From VXNF01 sp964291305 (GTDB lineage Bacteria > Actinomycetota > Acidimicrobiia > Acidimicrobiales > CATQHL01), in NCBI GenBank assembly GCA_964291305.2, contig OZ219783.1:2108001-2172000 (forward strand): a DNA stretch of 64,000 bases, given 5' to 3'. The position numbers and the translations under genes were made by a program. Below, piece by piece: positions 41,314 to 51,181 of the stretch; positions within the stretch are counted from its first letter, which is position 1, and the number at the start of each line of letters is the position of its first letter. The notes beneath the pieces are model-generated. The model was not told the DNA's origin. It ran no database searches and saw nothing but the letters and a program-made list of their open reading frames with translations.

Positions 41314-41397
41314 TCGTACCCCCCCCCCCCCCGTTATTCAGAGGAAGAAAGCGGACACGGACTCCGTAACCATACACCAAGCCAGCACACAACACAA
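41314..41397 (-). promoter_or_regulatory. Promoter and G14-tract leader of gene D
   Basis: TTGTGT (41392-41397), a 17-bp gap, TATGGT (41369-41374), then a leader of about 50 nt with 14 consecutive G (41319-41332) ending 5 nt from the ATG. Upstream of the tract the sequence is GAATAAC, so the mini-frame seen in copies A and B is absent. Confidence 0.65.
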
Positions 41398-41434
41398 CAA
41401 CCCCAACCCGGCCCGCACACAGAGAGCCCGGCGA

Positions 41435-41473
41435 CCCCCGCCGCGCTCGCCACAATACGGGGCGCGGCGGGGG
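41435..41473 (-). terminator. GC-rich hairpin between genes E and D
   Basis: CCCCCGCCGCGC (41435-41446) and GCGCGGCGGGGG (41462-41473) form a perfect 12-bp stem with a 15-nt loop. It lies between the stop of gene E (41489) and the promoter of gene D. A very stable structure without a T run. Confidence 0.5.
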
Positions 41474-41488
41474 GAGGGGGGGGTTTAG

Positions 41489-44314
41489 TTAGCCGGTGGG
41501 GATGTCTGCTGGTGGGCCCATGAGCATGTCTTCGCCCATGTCGGCGCCGGATGCTGTCGGGCAGGCTATGTCGAAGCTCACGTTGACCCGGTCCGCATCG
41601 GCGGTGGCGAGGTTGAGTGTTTGTGGTGCCGTGGTGGTGGCACAACCGGCTGGCAGGTGTGACACTGCCACGGTGACTAGGCAGGGCTCGGCGTTGTAGT
41701 TCAACGCGTGACGGGTAGCAAAGTTGAAGTTGTCCTCTTGTAGGTTCACGGTTGAAACCATGGGCGCCGCCTGGCCGCTGCAGGCTTTGCTCTCGGTCAA
41801 CGAATAGCGGGCTGTGCCCCCGGCGGGGTCGCCGGTGACGTTCTGCGTCACATACAGGTCCCTGGCCGCGACTTTCACGCTGTGGGTTAGACACAGCGAG
41901 CCGGAGACGGTGGCTTTCGTGTCATCAGAGCTGCCCAGCCGGTTATCAGCACCCAGACCAGTAGTGACAGACTCCCCGCAATCAGCCGCCGTGGTGCCCA
42001 CAACATCGGGCGCGGTGCCACTATCAGAACCATCCGCGACCAGCTTGGTAGCCGGAGACAGCTCGTAAGACTCCACACGGCTCTGATTGGAACCCGCGCT
42101 CGCAGCAACGAACCCTGCGGGCAAAACAGTCGTGATGTCGTAGTGGCAAGCCGACCCGGAGGGTCCAGCTTCTTTGACCACCCTCAAAAGGGCGAACGCC
42201 TCGTCGTCGTTGCGAGTAAACGTGCCATTAGGATCAACTCTCGTGTGCGCGCTAGCAGCTCGACAGCCCACACCAGAATCACCCGTTGGGGTGGCCGTGA
42301 CCTTGAACGCTTTGGCGAGTATTGCGCCCACAGTCGGATCAGAGTCCAGATAAGTGCCGTCAGGATCCCTAAACGAAGCCGGCCCGCTAGCCGACGGCGA
42401 TGGGCCCACAACCACGCGTATTGTTGCCATCTCCGCGCAATCACTAGTATCCACTACCAGGTTATAAACACCCCCAGCAGTCCTAGCACTATACGAAACC
42501 CTGAAACCCGACTCATCGCCAGACTTGCCCACACCAGTCACGCGGACCGTGCAACCCTTACCCGCATCACCAGACAAATTCGACTCATACGACACACTAA
42601 ACTCATAAACACAATGCGTAGCCGCTGAAACATCCACCTCAAACCCCGAGGCGCGCACCCCAAGCGAGCTAACAGTCGCCGAATCAGGCGCACCCTCAGG
42701 AACATCCACCACCACCAACCGGTCACCAACTCCAGGATCGGCGGTAACAGCCCCCAAACTCGTCGCAGACCGCTTCGACGGATCACAACCCCCAACCGTC
42801 GACCAGCCCACCCTATAAACACCAGGCAACGTCAACGCAGCCGAACGGAACTTCACCAACCACGCCTCCGGCACCACCTCGCCAAGCAAATCTGTCCTCG
42901 GCGGCAAAATGCCGGATCGGTATGCCGTGTCCGACTCTGGGCCCTTACCCGCAGAATTCACAGCCCGCACCTGAAACCCATAAGTCGAACCAACATCCAA
43001 ACCAGACACCGTATAAGAGAAGGGACCGCGTACAAACGAATTAGGAACAGCAACAGCAGTAGAAATAGCCTTCCAAGCACCCCAAGCAGCGTTACCCTTC
43101 CTCTGACGCAACTCGTAACCAGTGATCGAATAATTGCCCGGATTCTCCCACGACAAAACCACCTGCACCTTCCTCCCCGTCGTAATTTCCGTCTTAGCAG
43201 ACAACCCAGACAGCTTCAAAGGCAAACCAGCAACAAACAGTGCATTCCAATTAGGAGACCACTCGCCACAAACACCAAGAACATTCAACCTCATACTGTA
43301 ATCAGCACCAGGCGTCAAACCAGTAACCGTAACACTATAAGGACCCGGCGGTGTAACCGTCTTAATTCCCCCGATTATAGTGGGATTATCCCCTTGCTTC
43401 ACCTCCACCTCATAACGCTTATGAGCACAACTAGTCGCCGTCCCCGGAGTCCAAGAAATCACCACCTGAGTACCAGAAGGAGCAATACTCACACCAGTAG
43501 GACTAGCCGGCAAACTCTGATCCTGGGTAGTAGTAGTACTACTAGTAGTAGACGGAGCCATACCCGTAGTCATAACCAATTTATATACAGAATCAGCCCA
43601 CTCCCCACAAACACCAACAACATCCAACTTCACACGATAATCACCGCCAGGCGTCAAACCAGTAAACGTAACAGTATAAGGACCCGGCGGCGTAACCGTC
43701 TTCACTCCCCCGACCGGGGTGGTATCATCCCCAAGCTGAATCTCCACCTCATAACGCTTATGAGCGCAACTAGTAGCCGTCCCCGGAGTCCAAGAAACCA
43801 CAACCGAATTATCAGTAGGCGTAGCAGTCAAACCCGTAGGCTGAGCCGGCTCAACATCCTGGGTAGTACCACCCGTAGTCGTAGTACCACCCGTAGTCAT
43901 AACCAATTTATATACAGAATCAGCCCACTCCCCACAAGTCCCCAAAACATCCAACTTCACACGATAATCACCGCCAGGCGTCAAACCAGTAAACGTAACA
44001 GTATAAGGACCCGGCGGCGTAACCGTCTTCACTCCCCCGACCGGGGTGGTATCATCCCCAAGCTGAATCTCCACCTCATAACGCTTATGAGCGCAACTAG
44101 TAGCCGTCCCCGGAGTCCAAGAAACCACAACCGAATTATCAGTAGGCGTAGCAGTCAAACCCGTAGGCTGAGCCGGCTTAACATCCTGCCCAGTAGCCGC
44201 ACCAGGGACCAAAACCAGGCCCACCGCCAACAGGCCAGTTACCGCAGCCGCCGCTCCCACACGGCCACCACGCCGACGCAGTTGAAACTTGAAGCCAGAA
44301 CTTGACTCGAACAT
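41489..44314 (-). CDS. Secreted FN3-repeat protein E with conserved C-terminal module
   Basis: A 941-residue protein. The signal peptide MFESSSGFKFQLRRRGGRVG... ends near residue 43. Four FN3 domains follow. The first two are near-identical, with a 109-codon period (LTATPTDNSVVVSWTPGTAT), joined by TTTTGGTT. The third (VSIAPSGTQVVISWTPGTAT) and fourth (VQVVLSWENPGNYSITGYEL) match those in A and B. From about residue 490 comes the shared C-terminal module of about 440 residues (WLVKFRSAALTLPGVYRVGW ... MGPPADIPTG). No C-terminal anchor. It differs from A/B mainly by the additional FN3 unit and by scattered substitutions. Confidence 0.82.
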   Translation of the reverse strand: MFESSSGFKFQLRRRGGRVGAAAAVTGLLAVGLVLVPGAATGQDVKPAQPTGLTATPTDNSVVVSWTPGTATSCAHKRYEVEIQLGDDTTPVGGVKTVTPPGPYTVTFTGLTPGGDYRVKLDVLGTCGEWADSVYKLVMTTGGTTTTGGTTQDVEPAQPTGLTATPTDNSVVVSWTPGTATSCAHKRYEVEIQLGDDTTPVGGVKTVTPPGPYTVTFTGLTPGGDYRVKLDVVGVCGEWADSVYKLVMTTGMAPSTTSSTTTTQDQSLPASPTGVSIAPSGTQVVISWTPGTATSCAHKRYEVEVKQGDNPTIIGGIKTVTPPGPYSVTVTGLTPGADYSMRLNVLGVCGEWSPNWNALFVAGLPLKLSGLSAKTEITTGRKVQVVLSWENPGNYSITGYELRQRKGNAAWGAWKAISTAVAVPNSFVRGPFSYTVSGLDVGSTYGFQVRAVNSAGKGPESDTAYRSGILPPRTDLLGEVVPEAWLVKFRSAALTLPGVYRVGWSTVGGCDPSKRSATSLGAVTADPGVGDRLVVVDVPEGAPDSATVSSLGVRASGFEVDVSAATHCVYEFSVSYESNLSGDAGKGCTVRVTGVGKSGDESGFRVSYSARTAGGVYNLVVDTSDCAEMATIRVVVGPSPSASGPASFRDPDGTYLDSDPTVGAILAKAFKVTATPTGDSGVGCRAASAHTRVDPNGTFTRNDDEAFALLRVVKEAGPSGSACHYDITTVLPAGFVAASAGSNQSRVESYELSPATKLVADGSDSGTAPDVVGTTAADCGESVTTGLGADNRLGSSDDTKATVSGSLCLTHSVKVAARDLYVTQNVTGDPAGGTARYSLTESKACSGQAAPMVSTVNLQEDNFNFATRHALNYNAEPCLVTVAVSHLPAGCATTTAPQTLNLATADADRVNVSFDIACPTASGADMGEDMLMGPPADIPTG
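43563..44165. repeat. 327-bp tandem duplication of an FN3 domain in gene E
   Basis: CCCGTAGTCATAACC begins at 43563 and again at 43890, a period of 327 bp (109 codons). The two units differ at only a few positions over about 275 bp, for example ACACCAACAACATCC versus GTCCCCAAAACATCC. Each encodes one FN3 domain. This is another recent in-frame domain duplication. Confidence 0.85.
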
Positions 44315-44400
44315 TCGTACCCCCCCCCCCCCCCGTTATTCAGAGGAAGAAAGCGGACACGGAACTCCATAACCATACATCAAGCCAGCACACAACACAA
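44315..44400 (-). promoter_or_regulatory. Promoter and G15-tract leader of gene E
   Basis: TTGTGT (44395-44400), a 17-bp gap, TATGGT (44372-44377), and a tract of 15 G (44320-44334) ending 5 nt before the ATG. Confidence 0.65.
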
Positions 44401-44435
44401 CAACCGCAACCCGGCCCGCACAGAGAGCCCAGCGG

Positions 44436-44469
44436 CCCCCGCCGCGTTTCCAGCAACACGAGGCGGGGG
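44436..44469 (-). terminator. GC-rich hairpin between genes F and E
   Basis: CCCCCGCC (44436-44443) and GGCGGGGG (44462-44469) form an 8-bp stem, a shortened version of the hairpin at 41435. It lies just after the stop of gene F and before the promoter of gene E. Confidence 0.4.
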
Positions 44470-44479
44470 GAGGGGTGTG

Positions 44480-47312
44480 TCAGCTGGTGGGGATGTCTTC
44501 TGGTGGGCCTATGAGCATGTCTTCGCCCATGTCGGCGCCGGATGTTGTTGGGCAGGTTATGTCGAAGCTCACGTTGACCCGGTCCACATCGGCGGTGGCG
44601 AGGTTGATTGTTTGTGGTGCCGTGGTGGTGGTGCAGCCGGCTGGTAGGTGTGACACTGCTACGGTGACTAGGCAGGGTGAGGCCTGGTAGTTCAACGCGT
44701 GACGGGTGGCAAAGTTGAAGTTGCCCTCGTGCAGGTTCACGGTTGAGGCTTTGGGTGCCGCCCGGCCGCTGCAGGACCGGCTCTCGGTCAACGAATAGCG
44801 GGCTGTGCCGCCGGCGGGGTCGCCGCCGGTGACGTTCTGCGTCACGTGCACATCCCTGGCCGCGACTTTCACACTGTGGGTTAGACACAGCGAGCCGGAG
44901 ACGGTGGCTTTCGTGTCATCAGAGCTGCCCAGCCGGTTATCAGCACCCAGACCAGTAGTAACAGACTCCCCGCAATCAGCCGCCGTGGTGCCCACAACAT
45001 CGGGCGCGGTGCCACTATCAGAACCATCCGCGACCAGCTTGGTAGCCGGAGACAACACATAAGACTCCACACGGCTCTGATTAGAACCCGCCCTAGCAGC
45101 AACAAACCCTGCGGGCAAAACAGTCGCGATGTTGTAGTGGCAGGCCGACCCCGAGGGGCTCGCTTCTTTGACCACCCTCAAAAGGGCGAAAGCCTCGTCG
45201 TCGTTGCGGGTAAACGTGCCGTTAGGATCAACTCTGGTGTGCGCGCTAGCAGCTCGACAGCCCGCAGCCGAGTCATCTGTTGGGGTGGCCGTCACCTTGA
45301 ACGCTTTGGCGAGTATCGCGCCCACAGTCGGATCAGAGTCCAGATAAGTGCCGTCAGGATCCCTAAACGAAGCCGGCCCACCAGCCGAGGGTGCCGGGCC
45401 CAAGGTTACGCGTATTGTTGCCATCTCCGCGCAATCACCAGTATCCACAACCAGGTTATAAACACTCCCAGCAGTCCTAGCACTATACGAAACCCTGAAA
45501 CCCGACTCATCACCCGACTTGCCCACACCAGTCACGCGGACCGTGCAACCCTTACCCGCATCACCAGACAAATTCGACTCATACGACACACTAAACTCAT
45601 AAACACAACGCGTAGCCGCTGAAACATCCACCTCAAACCCACCAACGCGCACCCCAAGCGAGCTAACAGTCGCCGAATCAGGCGCACCCTCAGGAACATC
45701 CACCACCCTCGACCTCGAACCAACCCCCGGATCGGTGGTAACAGCCCCCAAACTCGTGGCAGACCGCTCCGACGGATCACAACCCCCAACCGTCGACCAG
45801 CCCACCCTATAAACACCAGGCACCACCAGCGCAGCCGAACGGAACTTCACCATCCACGTCTCCGGCACCACCTCGCCAGGCAAATGAGTCCTCGCCGGCA
45901 AAATGTTGAATCGGGCTTCCACCGTGTCCGACTCTGGGCCCTTACCCGCAGAATTCACAGCCCGCACCTGAAACCCATAAGTCGAACCAACTTCCAAACC
46001 AGACACCGTATGAGATAAGCGGACGTTTACAAGCGAATTAGGAACAGCAGGAACAGTAGAAACAGCCGTCCAAGCACCCCAAGCACCGGTGCCCACCCTC
46101 TGACGCAACTCGTAACCAGAGATCGAATAATTAGCCGGATTCTCCCACGACAAAAGCACCTGCACATTCCCCTCCGTACCTGACGCCCTGGCAAACAAGC
46201 CAGACGGCTTCAAAGGCATACCACTAACAAACCGCTGCTCCACACTATCAGCCCACTGACGACAAGTACCAGCAGTATCCAACCTCGCTTTGTAGGCAGT
46301 ACCAGTCGTCAACCCTGTCACCGTAACACTATAAGGACCCGGCGGCGTAACCGTCCGCGTCCCCCCGATCACAGTGGCAGAACCCTCCGCTTTAACCTCC
46401 ACTTCATAAAGACTATGAGGGCAACTAGTCGCCGTCCCCGGAGTCCAAGAAATCACCGCCTGAGTACCAGAAGGAGCAATACTAAGAGCAGTAGGCTGAG
46501 CCGGCAAACTATCATCCTGGGTAGTAGTAGTAGTAGTAGACGGAACCGTCCCCGCAGTCGTAAACAATTTATATAAAGGACTAGCCCACCTCCCGCAAGT
46601 CCCCACAACATCCAACTTCACACGATAATTAGTGCTAGACATCAAACCAGTAACCGTAACAGTATAAGGACCCGGCGGTGAAACCGTCCGCTCGCCCCCC
46701 CCTAATCGGGATGGTAGTATCTTGAAGATGAACCTCCACCTGATAACGACTATGAGGGCAACTAGTAGCCGTCCCCGGAGTCCAAGAAACCGTAACCGAA
46801 CTACTAGTATACTTAGCAGTCAAACCCGTAGGCTGAGCCGGCAAACTATCATCCTGGGTAGTACTAGTAGTAGAAGACGGAGCCGTCCCCGTAGTCGTAA
46901 ACAATTTATATACAGAACTAGCCCACCTCCCACAAGTCCCCACAACATCCAACTTCACACGATAATTAGTGCCAGACGTCAAACCAGTAACCGTAGCAGT
47001 ATAAGGACCCGGCGGTGTAACCGTCTGCACCCCCCCGATCGCACTAGCACTACCCCGAAGTTCAATTTTCACCTCATAACGACTATGAGGGCAACTAGTA
47101 GCCGTCCCCGGAGTCCAAGAAACCGTAACCGAACTACTAGTAGGCGTAGCAGTCAAACCCGTAGGCTGAGCCGGCGTAGAACCCTGCCCAGTGGCCACAC
47201 CAGGGACCAAAACCAGGCCCACCGCCAACAAGCCAGCTACAACAGCCGCCGCTCCCACACGGACACCACGCCTGCGCAGTTGAAACTTGAAACCAGAACT
47301 TGACTCGAACAT
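44480..47312 (-). pseudogene. FN3-repeat protein F, out of frame at a G8 tract (possible phase-off gene)
   Basis: Two frames make one protein of about 940 residues. The 5' part (47312 to about 46700) has the family leader MFESSSGFKFQLRRRGVRVG, a complete FN3 domain and the first half of a second. At the G8 tract (46695-46702, minus strand) the frame shifts and stops at 46635. The 3' part is open from the tract to 44480 and holds the rest of the second FN3, two more FN3 domains and the full C-terminal module ending MLIGPPEDIPTS. Loss of one G, or gain of two, restores PIRGGERTVSPPGPY, close to the PIGGWRTVTPPGPY of protein D. Everything else is intact, so the gene is either a very recent pseudogene or switched off by tract length. 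Confidence 0.8.
46695..46702 (-). repeat. G8 homopolymer inside the reading frame of gene F
   Basis: Eight G on the minus strand within codons of the second FN3 domain. The homologous site in gene D carries six (PIGGWRTV) and is in frame. A change of -1 or +2 G reconnects the two halves of gene F. Confidence 0.85.
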
Positions 47313-47395
47313 TCGTACCCCCCCCCCCCGTTATTCAGAGGAAGAAAGCGGACAACGAACCCCACGACGATACACCAAGCCAGCACACAACACAA
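47313..47395 (-). promoter_or_regulatory. Promoter and G12-tract leader of gene F
   Basis: TTGTGT (47390-47395), a 17-bp gap, TATCGT (47367-47372), and 12 G (47318-47329) ending 5 nt before the ATG. From 47396 to the hydrolase start at 47570 I see no other feature. Confidence 0.62.
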
Positions 47396-47569
47396 CAACC
47401 CCAACTACGAACAACACCAGCCCGGCCCGCGCCCCGCACAGAGGGCCTAGCGACCAGCGCGCCTGCCAGATGATAGTTCAGTTCCAAGGTGCGGTAGGCG
47501 GCTGGAACGGTTATACATCGAGGCAGTAAGGGGCGACAAGGGAGATCGGCCCGCCTAGGAGACACGCTT

Positions 47570-48313
47570 ATGAGCGACTTGGCCGTACACGCAGACCGCG
47601 CTGGCATCGACCACTACTGCTGGCCACAACACGCCTTCGAGAAGCAGGCGACCGACGCCCGGCCCACGCTGCACTACCGGGACACGCAGATGGAGATCCA
47701 CCGGGTTGTAGTAGGACCCTTCGACAACAACGTCTTCATCGTGCGCTGTCGCGCCAGCGGCGAGGCCGTGCTCATCGACGCTGCCAATGAGCACGAGCTG
47801 CTGCTGGACTTGTGTCAGCAGCTTGGCGTGCGCTCCGTGCTTGAGACCCACGGCCACCATGACCACATAGGAGCCGTGCCGCAGGTGCGCGACGCCGGCT
47901 ACGACGTGGCGGTAACCGCCGGCGACGCCCACATGCTGCCCTCATACGACCAGATCCTAGAAGGCGACTCGGCGGTGGAAGTGGGACAACTGCGCCTGCT
48001 CACGACCATCACGCCCGGCCACACCGCAGGGTCGATCTGCTTCAAAGTGGGCGGCTCGCCTGTGGTGTTCACCGGCGACACGCTCTTCCCTGGCGGCCCT
48101 GGCTTGACCCGCGACGGTTACGAGTTCCGCGAGGGCAAGCCGCCGCCGGCAGAGTTCCCCTGCGGAGACTTCGCCACCATCATCGAATCGATTGACAAGC
48201 TGCTCTTCTCGCGCCTGGCACCCGAAACCATCGTGATGCCAGGCCACGGCGACGACACGACCATCGGCCGCGAGAGCCCCCACCTCGAGGAGTGGGTCGA
48301 CCGTGGTTGGTAG
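47570..48313 (+). CDS. Metallo-beta-lactamase-fold hydrolase (glyoxalase II-like)
   Basis: A 247-residue protein. LETHGHHDHIGAVPQ near residues 95-109 is the HxHxDH zinc motif. TITPGHTAGSICFKVGGSPV near 145 carries the third His, VVFTGDTLFPGGPGLTRDGY near 164 the bridging Asp, and IVMPGHGDDTTIGRES near 222 the last His. The full zinc-site set argues for an active hydrolase, probably a thioester hydrolase of the glyoxalase II or persulfide dioxygenase type. It precedes the sufCSU operon by 69 bp on the same strand; a link to sulfur metabolism is possible but not shown. Confidence 0.88.
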   Translation: MSDLAVHADRAGIDHYCWPQHAFEKQATDARPTLHYRDTQMEIHRVVVGPFDNNVFIVRCRASGEAVLIDAANEHELLLDLCQQLGVRSVLETHGHHDHIGAVPQVRDAGYDVAVTAGDAHMLPSYDQILEGDSAVEVGQLRLLTTITPGHTAGSICFKVGGSPVVFTGDTLFPGGPGLTRDGYEFREGKPPPAEFPCGDFATIIESIDKLLFSRLAPETIVMPGHGDDTTIGRESPHLEEWVDRGW

Positions 48314-48382
48314 CCCCGAAGCACGCGAGAGACTCTAGGGCAACCGGATTGACAGGCAGAGGGCGACCGTAGACTCTGGGAC

Positions 48383-49129
<747 letters not shown>

Positions 49130-49142
49130 GAGACCAGTAACG

Positions 49143-50378
49143 ATGAGCAGCCTTGCCCCCACCACGAAGGCCGACTTCCCGCTGCTCAGCCGAGACGTTT
49201 ACGGCAAGCCGATCGTGTACCTGGACTCGGCGGCCACCTCGCAGAAACCTGCAGTGGTACTAGACGCCATGGACGCCTACTACCGCACAGCGAACGCCAA
49301 CGTCCATCGAGGCGCTTATCACATCGCCGACATCGCTACTCAAGCAATGGAGGAGTCACGAGCCAAGCTGCAGCACTTCATCGGTGCCGGCTCGGCCCGT
49401 GAGATCATCTTCTGTCGCAACGCCACTGAGGCCGTAAACCTGGTAGCCCACAGCTGGGGTCGCACGAACTTGGCTGCCGGCGATGCCGTGCTGCTAACCC
49501 ACATGGAGCACCACGCCAACATCGTGCCCTGGCACATGCTGGCCGCCGATCGGGGTATCGAGCTGCGCTGGCTACCCCTAGATGCAGCTGGCAGGCTGGA
49601 TTTGAGCAAGCTAGACCGGCTGCTAGACGGCGTGCGGCTAGTGGCCTTCAGCGCCATGTCTAACGTTTTGGGCACGATTCCTCCGATTCGCCATATCGTC
49701 GACGCGGCCCACGAGCGCGGGGCTCTAGTGCTGCTAGACGGCGCCCAGTACGTGCCGCACGTGCCCGTTGATGTGTCCCAGCTGGGCTGCGACTTCCTGG
49801 CCTTCTCAGGCCACAAGATGTGTGGCCCCACCGGCATCGGCGTGCTGTGGGGCCGGGAGGAGTTGCTGGAGGCCATGCCCCCGTTCTTAGGCGGCGGGGA
49901 GATGATCCTGAACGTCACCACCGAGGGGTTTCTAGCCAACGAGTTGCCTTGGAAGTTCGAGGCCGGTACCCCCGCAATTGCCGAAGTGGTGGGGCTAGGT
50001 GCAGCGGTGGACTACCTCAGCGGCATCGGCATGGAAGCAGTACGCCGCCACGATGTCTCGCTCACCGCATACGCCTTGCGCACGCTCACCGAACATCACG
50101 GAAAACGTCTCCGCATCCACGGCCCGTCCGAGCCGGCCGACCGCGGCGGTGTGCTGTCCTTCGAATACGGCGATGTGCACGCGCATGACATCTCTCAGGT
50201 GCTCGACACCCACGCCGTGTGCGTGCGGGCTGGGCACCACTGCGCCAAGCCACTAATGCGCTGCCTGGGAGTGGTCGCCACCGCCCGGGCGTCGGTCTAC
50301 ATCTACAACGACGAGTCCGACATCGACCAGTTGTCCGAGGCCCTGGACCGCGTGGGCGATCTGTTCGGGCCCCAATAG
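49143..50378 (+). CDS. sufS: Cysteine desulfurase SufS
   Basis: A 411-residue PLP-dependent group II cysteine desulfurase. ITHMEHHANIVPW-type region (LLTHMEHHANIVPWHMLAAD near 118) and LDGAQYVPHVPVDVSQLGCD near 196 precede the PLP Lys in FLAFSGHKMCGPTGIGVLWG near 218. The catalytic Cys lies in CVRAGHHCAKPLMRCLGVVA near 360. It takes sulfur from cysteine to a persulfide and hands it to SufU, encoded 14 bp downstream. Length and motifs are complete. Confidence 0.94.
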   Translation: MSSLAPTTKADFPLLSRDVYGKPIVYLDSAATSQKPAVVLDAMDAYYRTANANVHRGAYHIADIATQAMEESRAKLQHFIGAGSAREIIFCRNATEAVNLVAHSWGRTNLAAGDAVLLTHMEHHANIVPWHMLAADRGIELRWLPLDAAGRLDLSKLDRLLDGVRLVAFSAMSNVLGTIPPIRHIVDAAHERGALVLLDGAQYVPHVPVDVSQLGCDFLAFSGHKMCGPTGIGVLWGREELLEAMPPFLGGGEMILNVTTEGFLANELPWKFEAGTPAIAEVVGLGAAVDYLSGIGMEAVRRHDVSLTAYALRTLTEHHGKRLRIHGPSEPADRGGVLSFEYGDVHAHDISQVLDTHAVCVRAGHHCAKPLMRCLGVVATARASVYIYNDESDIDQLSEALDRVGDLFGPQ

Positions 50379-50392
50379 CCTCAGAAATCACT

Positions 50393-50830
50393 ATGGCTGG
50401 CCTCGAGGATCTCTACCGCGAGATAGTCTTGGACCACTACCGCAACCCCCGCAACCGCGGTGAGTTGCCGTGCCCGCCCGCCACCCGAGCCGAGGGCTTC
50501 AACCCGCTCTGCGGCGACGAAATAGTGGTCTACACCGATGTTTCCAACGGCGTGTTGCGCGATGTGCGCTTCGGCGGCCATGGCTGCTCTATCAGCCAAT
50601 CCACGGCCTCGATGATGTCGGTGGCGGTGAAAGGTCAAACCCTCGACGAGGTAGAGAAGCTAGAGCGATCCTTCAAGTCGATGATGTCGATCGTCACCGA
50701 CGGCGACGGCGTAGCGCCAGCCGCTGACCTCGGAGACCTCGAGGCTCTTCGGGGCGTCGTAAAGTTCCCAGTGCGCATCAAATGCGCCACTTTGTGCTGG
50801 AACACCCTTAGCGAGAGTCTCAAAAGTTGA
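50393..50830 (+). CDS. sufU: SufU-type Fe-S assembly/sulfurtransferase protein
   Basis: A 145-residue protein starting MAGLEDLYREIVLDHYRNPR. The zinc/sulfur ligands are Cys and Asp in GFNPLCGDEIVVY near 38-50, Cys in GGHGCSISQSTASMM near 64-78, and Cys in RIKCATLCWNTL near 128-139. The length and the GCSISxAS region are typical of the SufU of Gram-positive bacteria, which accepts persulfide from SufS. It closes the plus-strand operon and converges on the pterin dehydratase gene with 14 bp between. Confidence 0.92.
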   Translation: MAGLEDLYREIVLDHYRNPRNRGELPCPPATRAEGFNPLCGDEIVVYTDVSNGVLRDVRFGGHGCSISQSTASMMSVAVKGQTLDEVEKLERSFKSMMSIVTDGDGVAPAADLGDLEALRGVVKFPVRIKCATLCWNTLSESLKS

Positions 50831-50844
50831 ACTGCTGAGTCTCG

Positions 50845-51138
50845 TCAGCTGAGGAGTTTGTTGACCCTGGCGGCGAAATCGAAGTCCTTCTCGGTGATAC
50901 CGCCGGCGGCGTGGTTGGTTATGTCGATGGAGACCTTGTTCCAGACGTTCGACCATTCGGGGTGGTGGAAGAGCCGCTCGGCCACGCAGGCCACCGAAGC
51001 CATAAACCCAAAGGCGGCCGTGAAGTCGGCGAACTCGAAGTCGCGGTGCAGCGAGTTGCCGCGACGCTGCCAGCCGGGGATCTCGCCGAGTCGGGCGTCT
51101 ACGGCAGCGAGATCGATCAGATCGTTGGTGTTGCTCAT
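50845..51138 (-). CDS. 4a-hydroxytetrahydrobiopterin dehydratase (pterin carbinolamine dehydratase)
   Basis: A 97-residue protein of complete family length. FGFMASVACVAERLFHHPEW near residues 43-62, then SNVWNKVSIDITNHAAGGIT, includes the catalytic HHPEW and the second His in TNHAAGGIT. The enzyme recycles tetrahydropterin after aromatic amino acid hydroxylases; in many bacteria the fold also serves in molybdopterin or other pterin metabolism. It lies downstream of sufC copy 2 on the same strand, 43 bp away; a functional link with Suf is not evident. Confidence 0.92.
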   Translation of the reverse strand: MSNTNDLIDLAAVDARLGEIPGWQRRGNSLHRDFEFADFTAAFGFMASVACVAERLFHHPEWSNVWNKVSIDITNHAAGGITEKDFDFAARVNKLLS

Positions 51139-51181
51139 GGGTCAACGGTACCCAATGCCCGGGCAGAACTAGCCAGAGCGA

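Noticed and set aside
44480..46645. A separate 721-residue gene starting at ATG 46645
   Set aside because: It would begin in the middle of an FN3 domain, without a signal peptide or ribosome site. It is the 3' part of gene F after the G8 frameshift.
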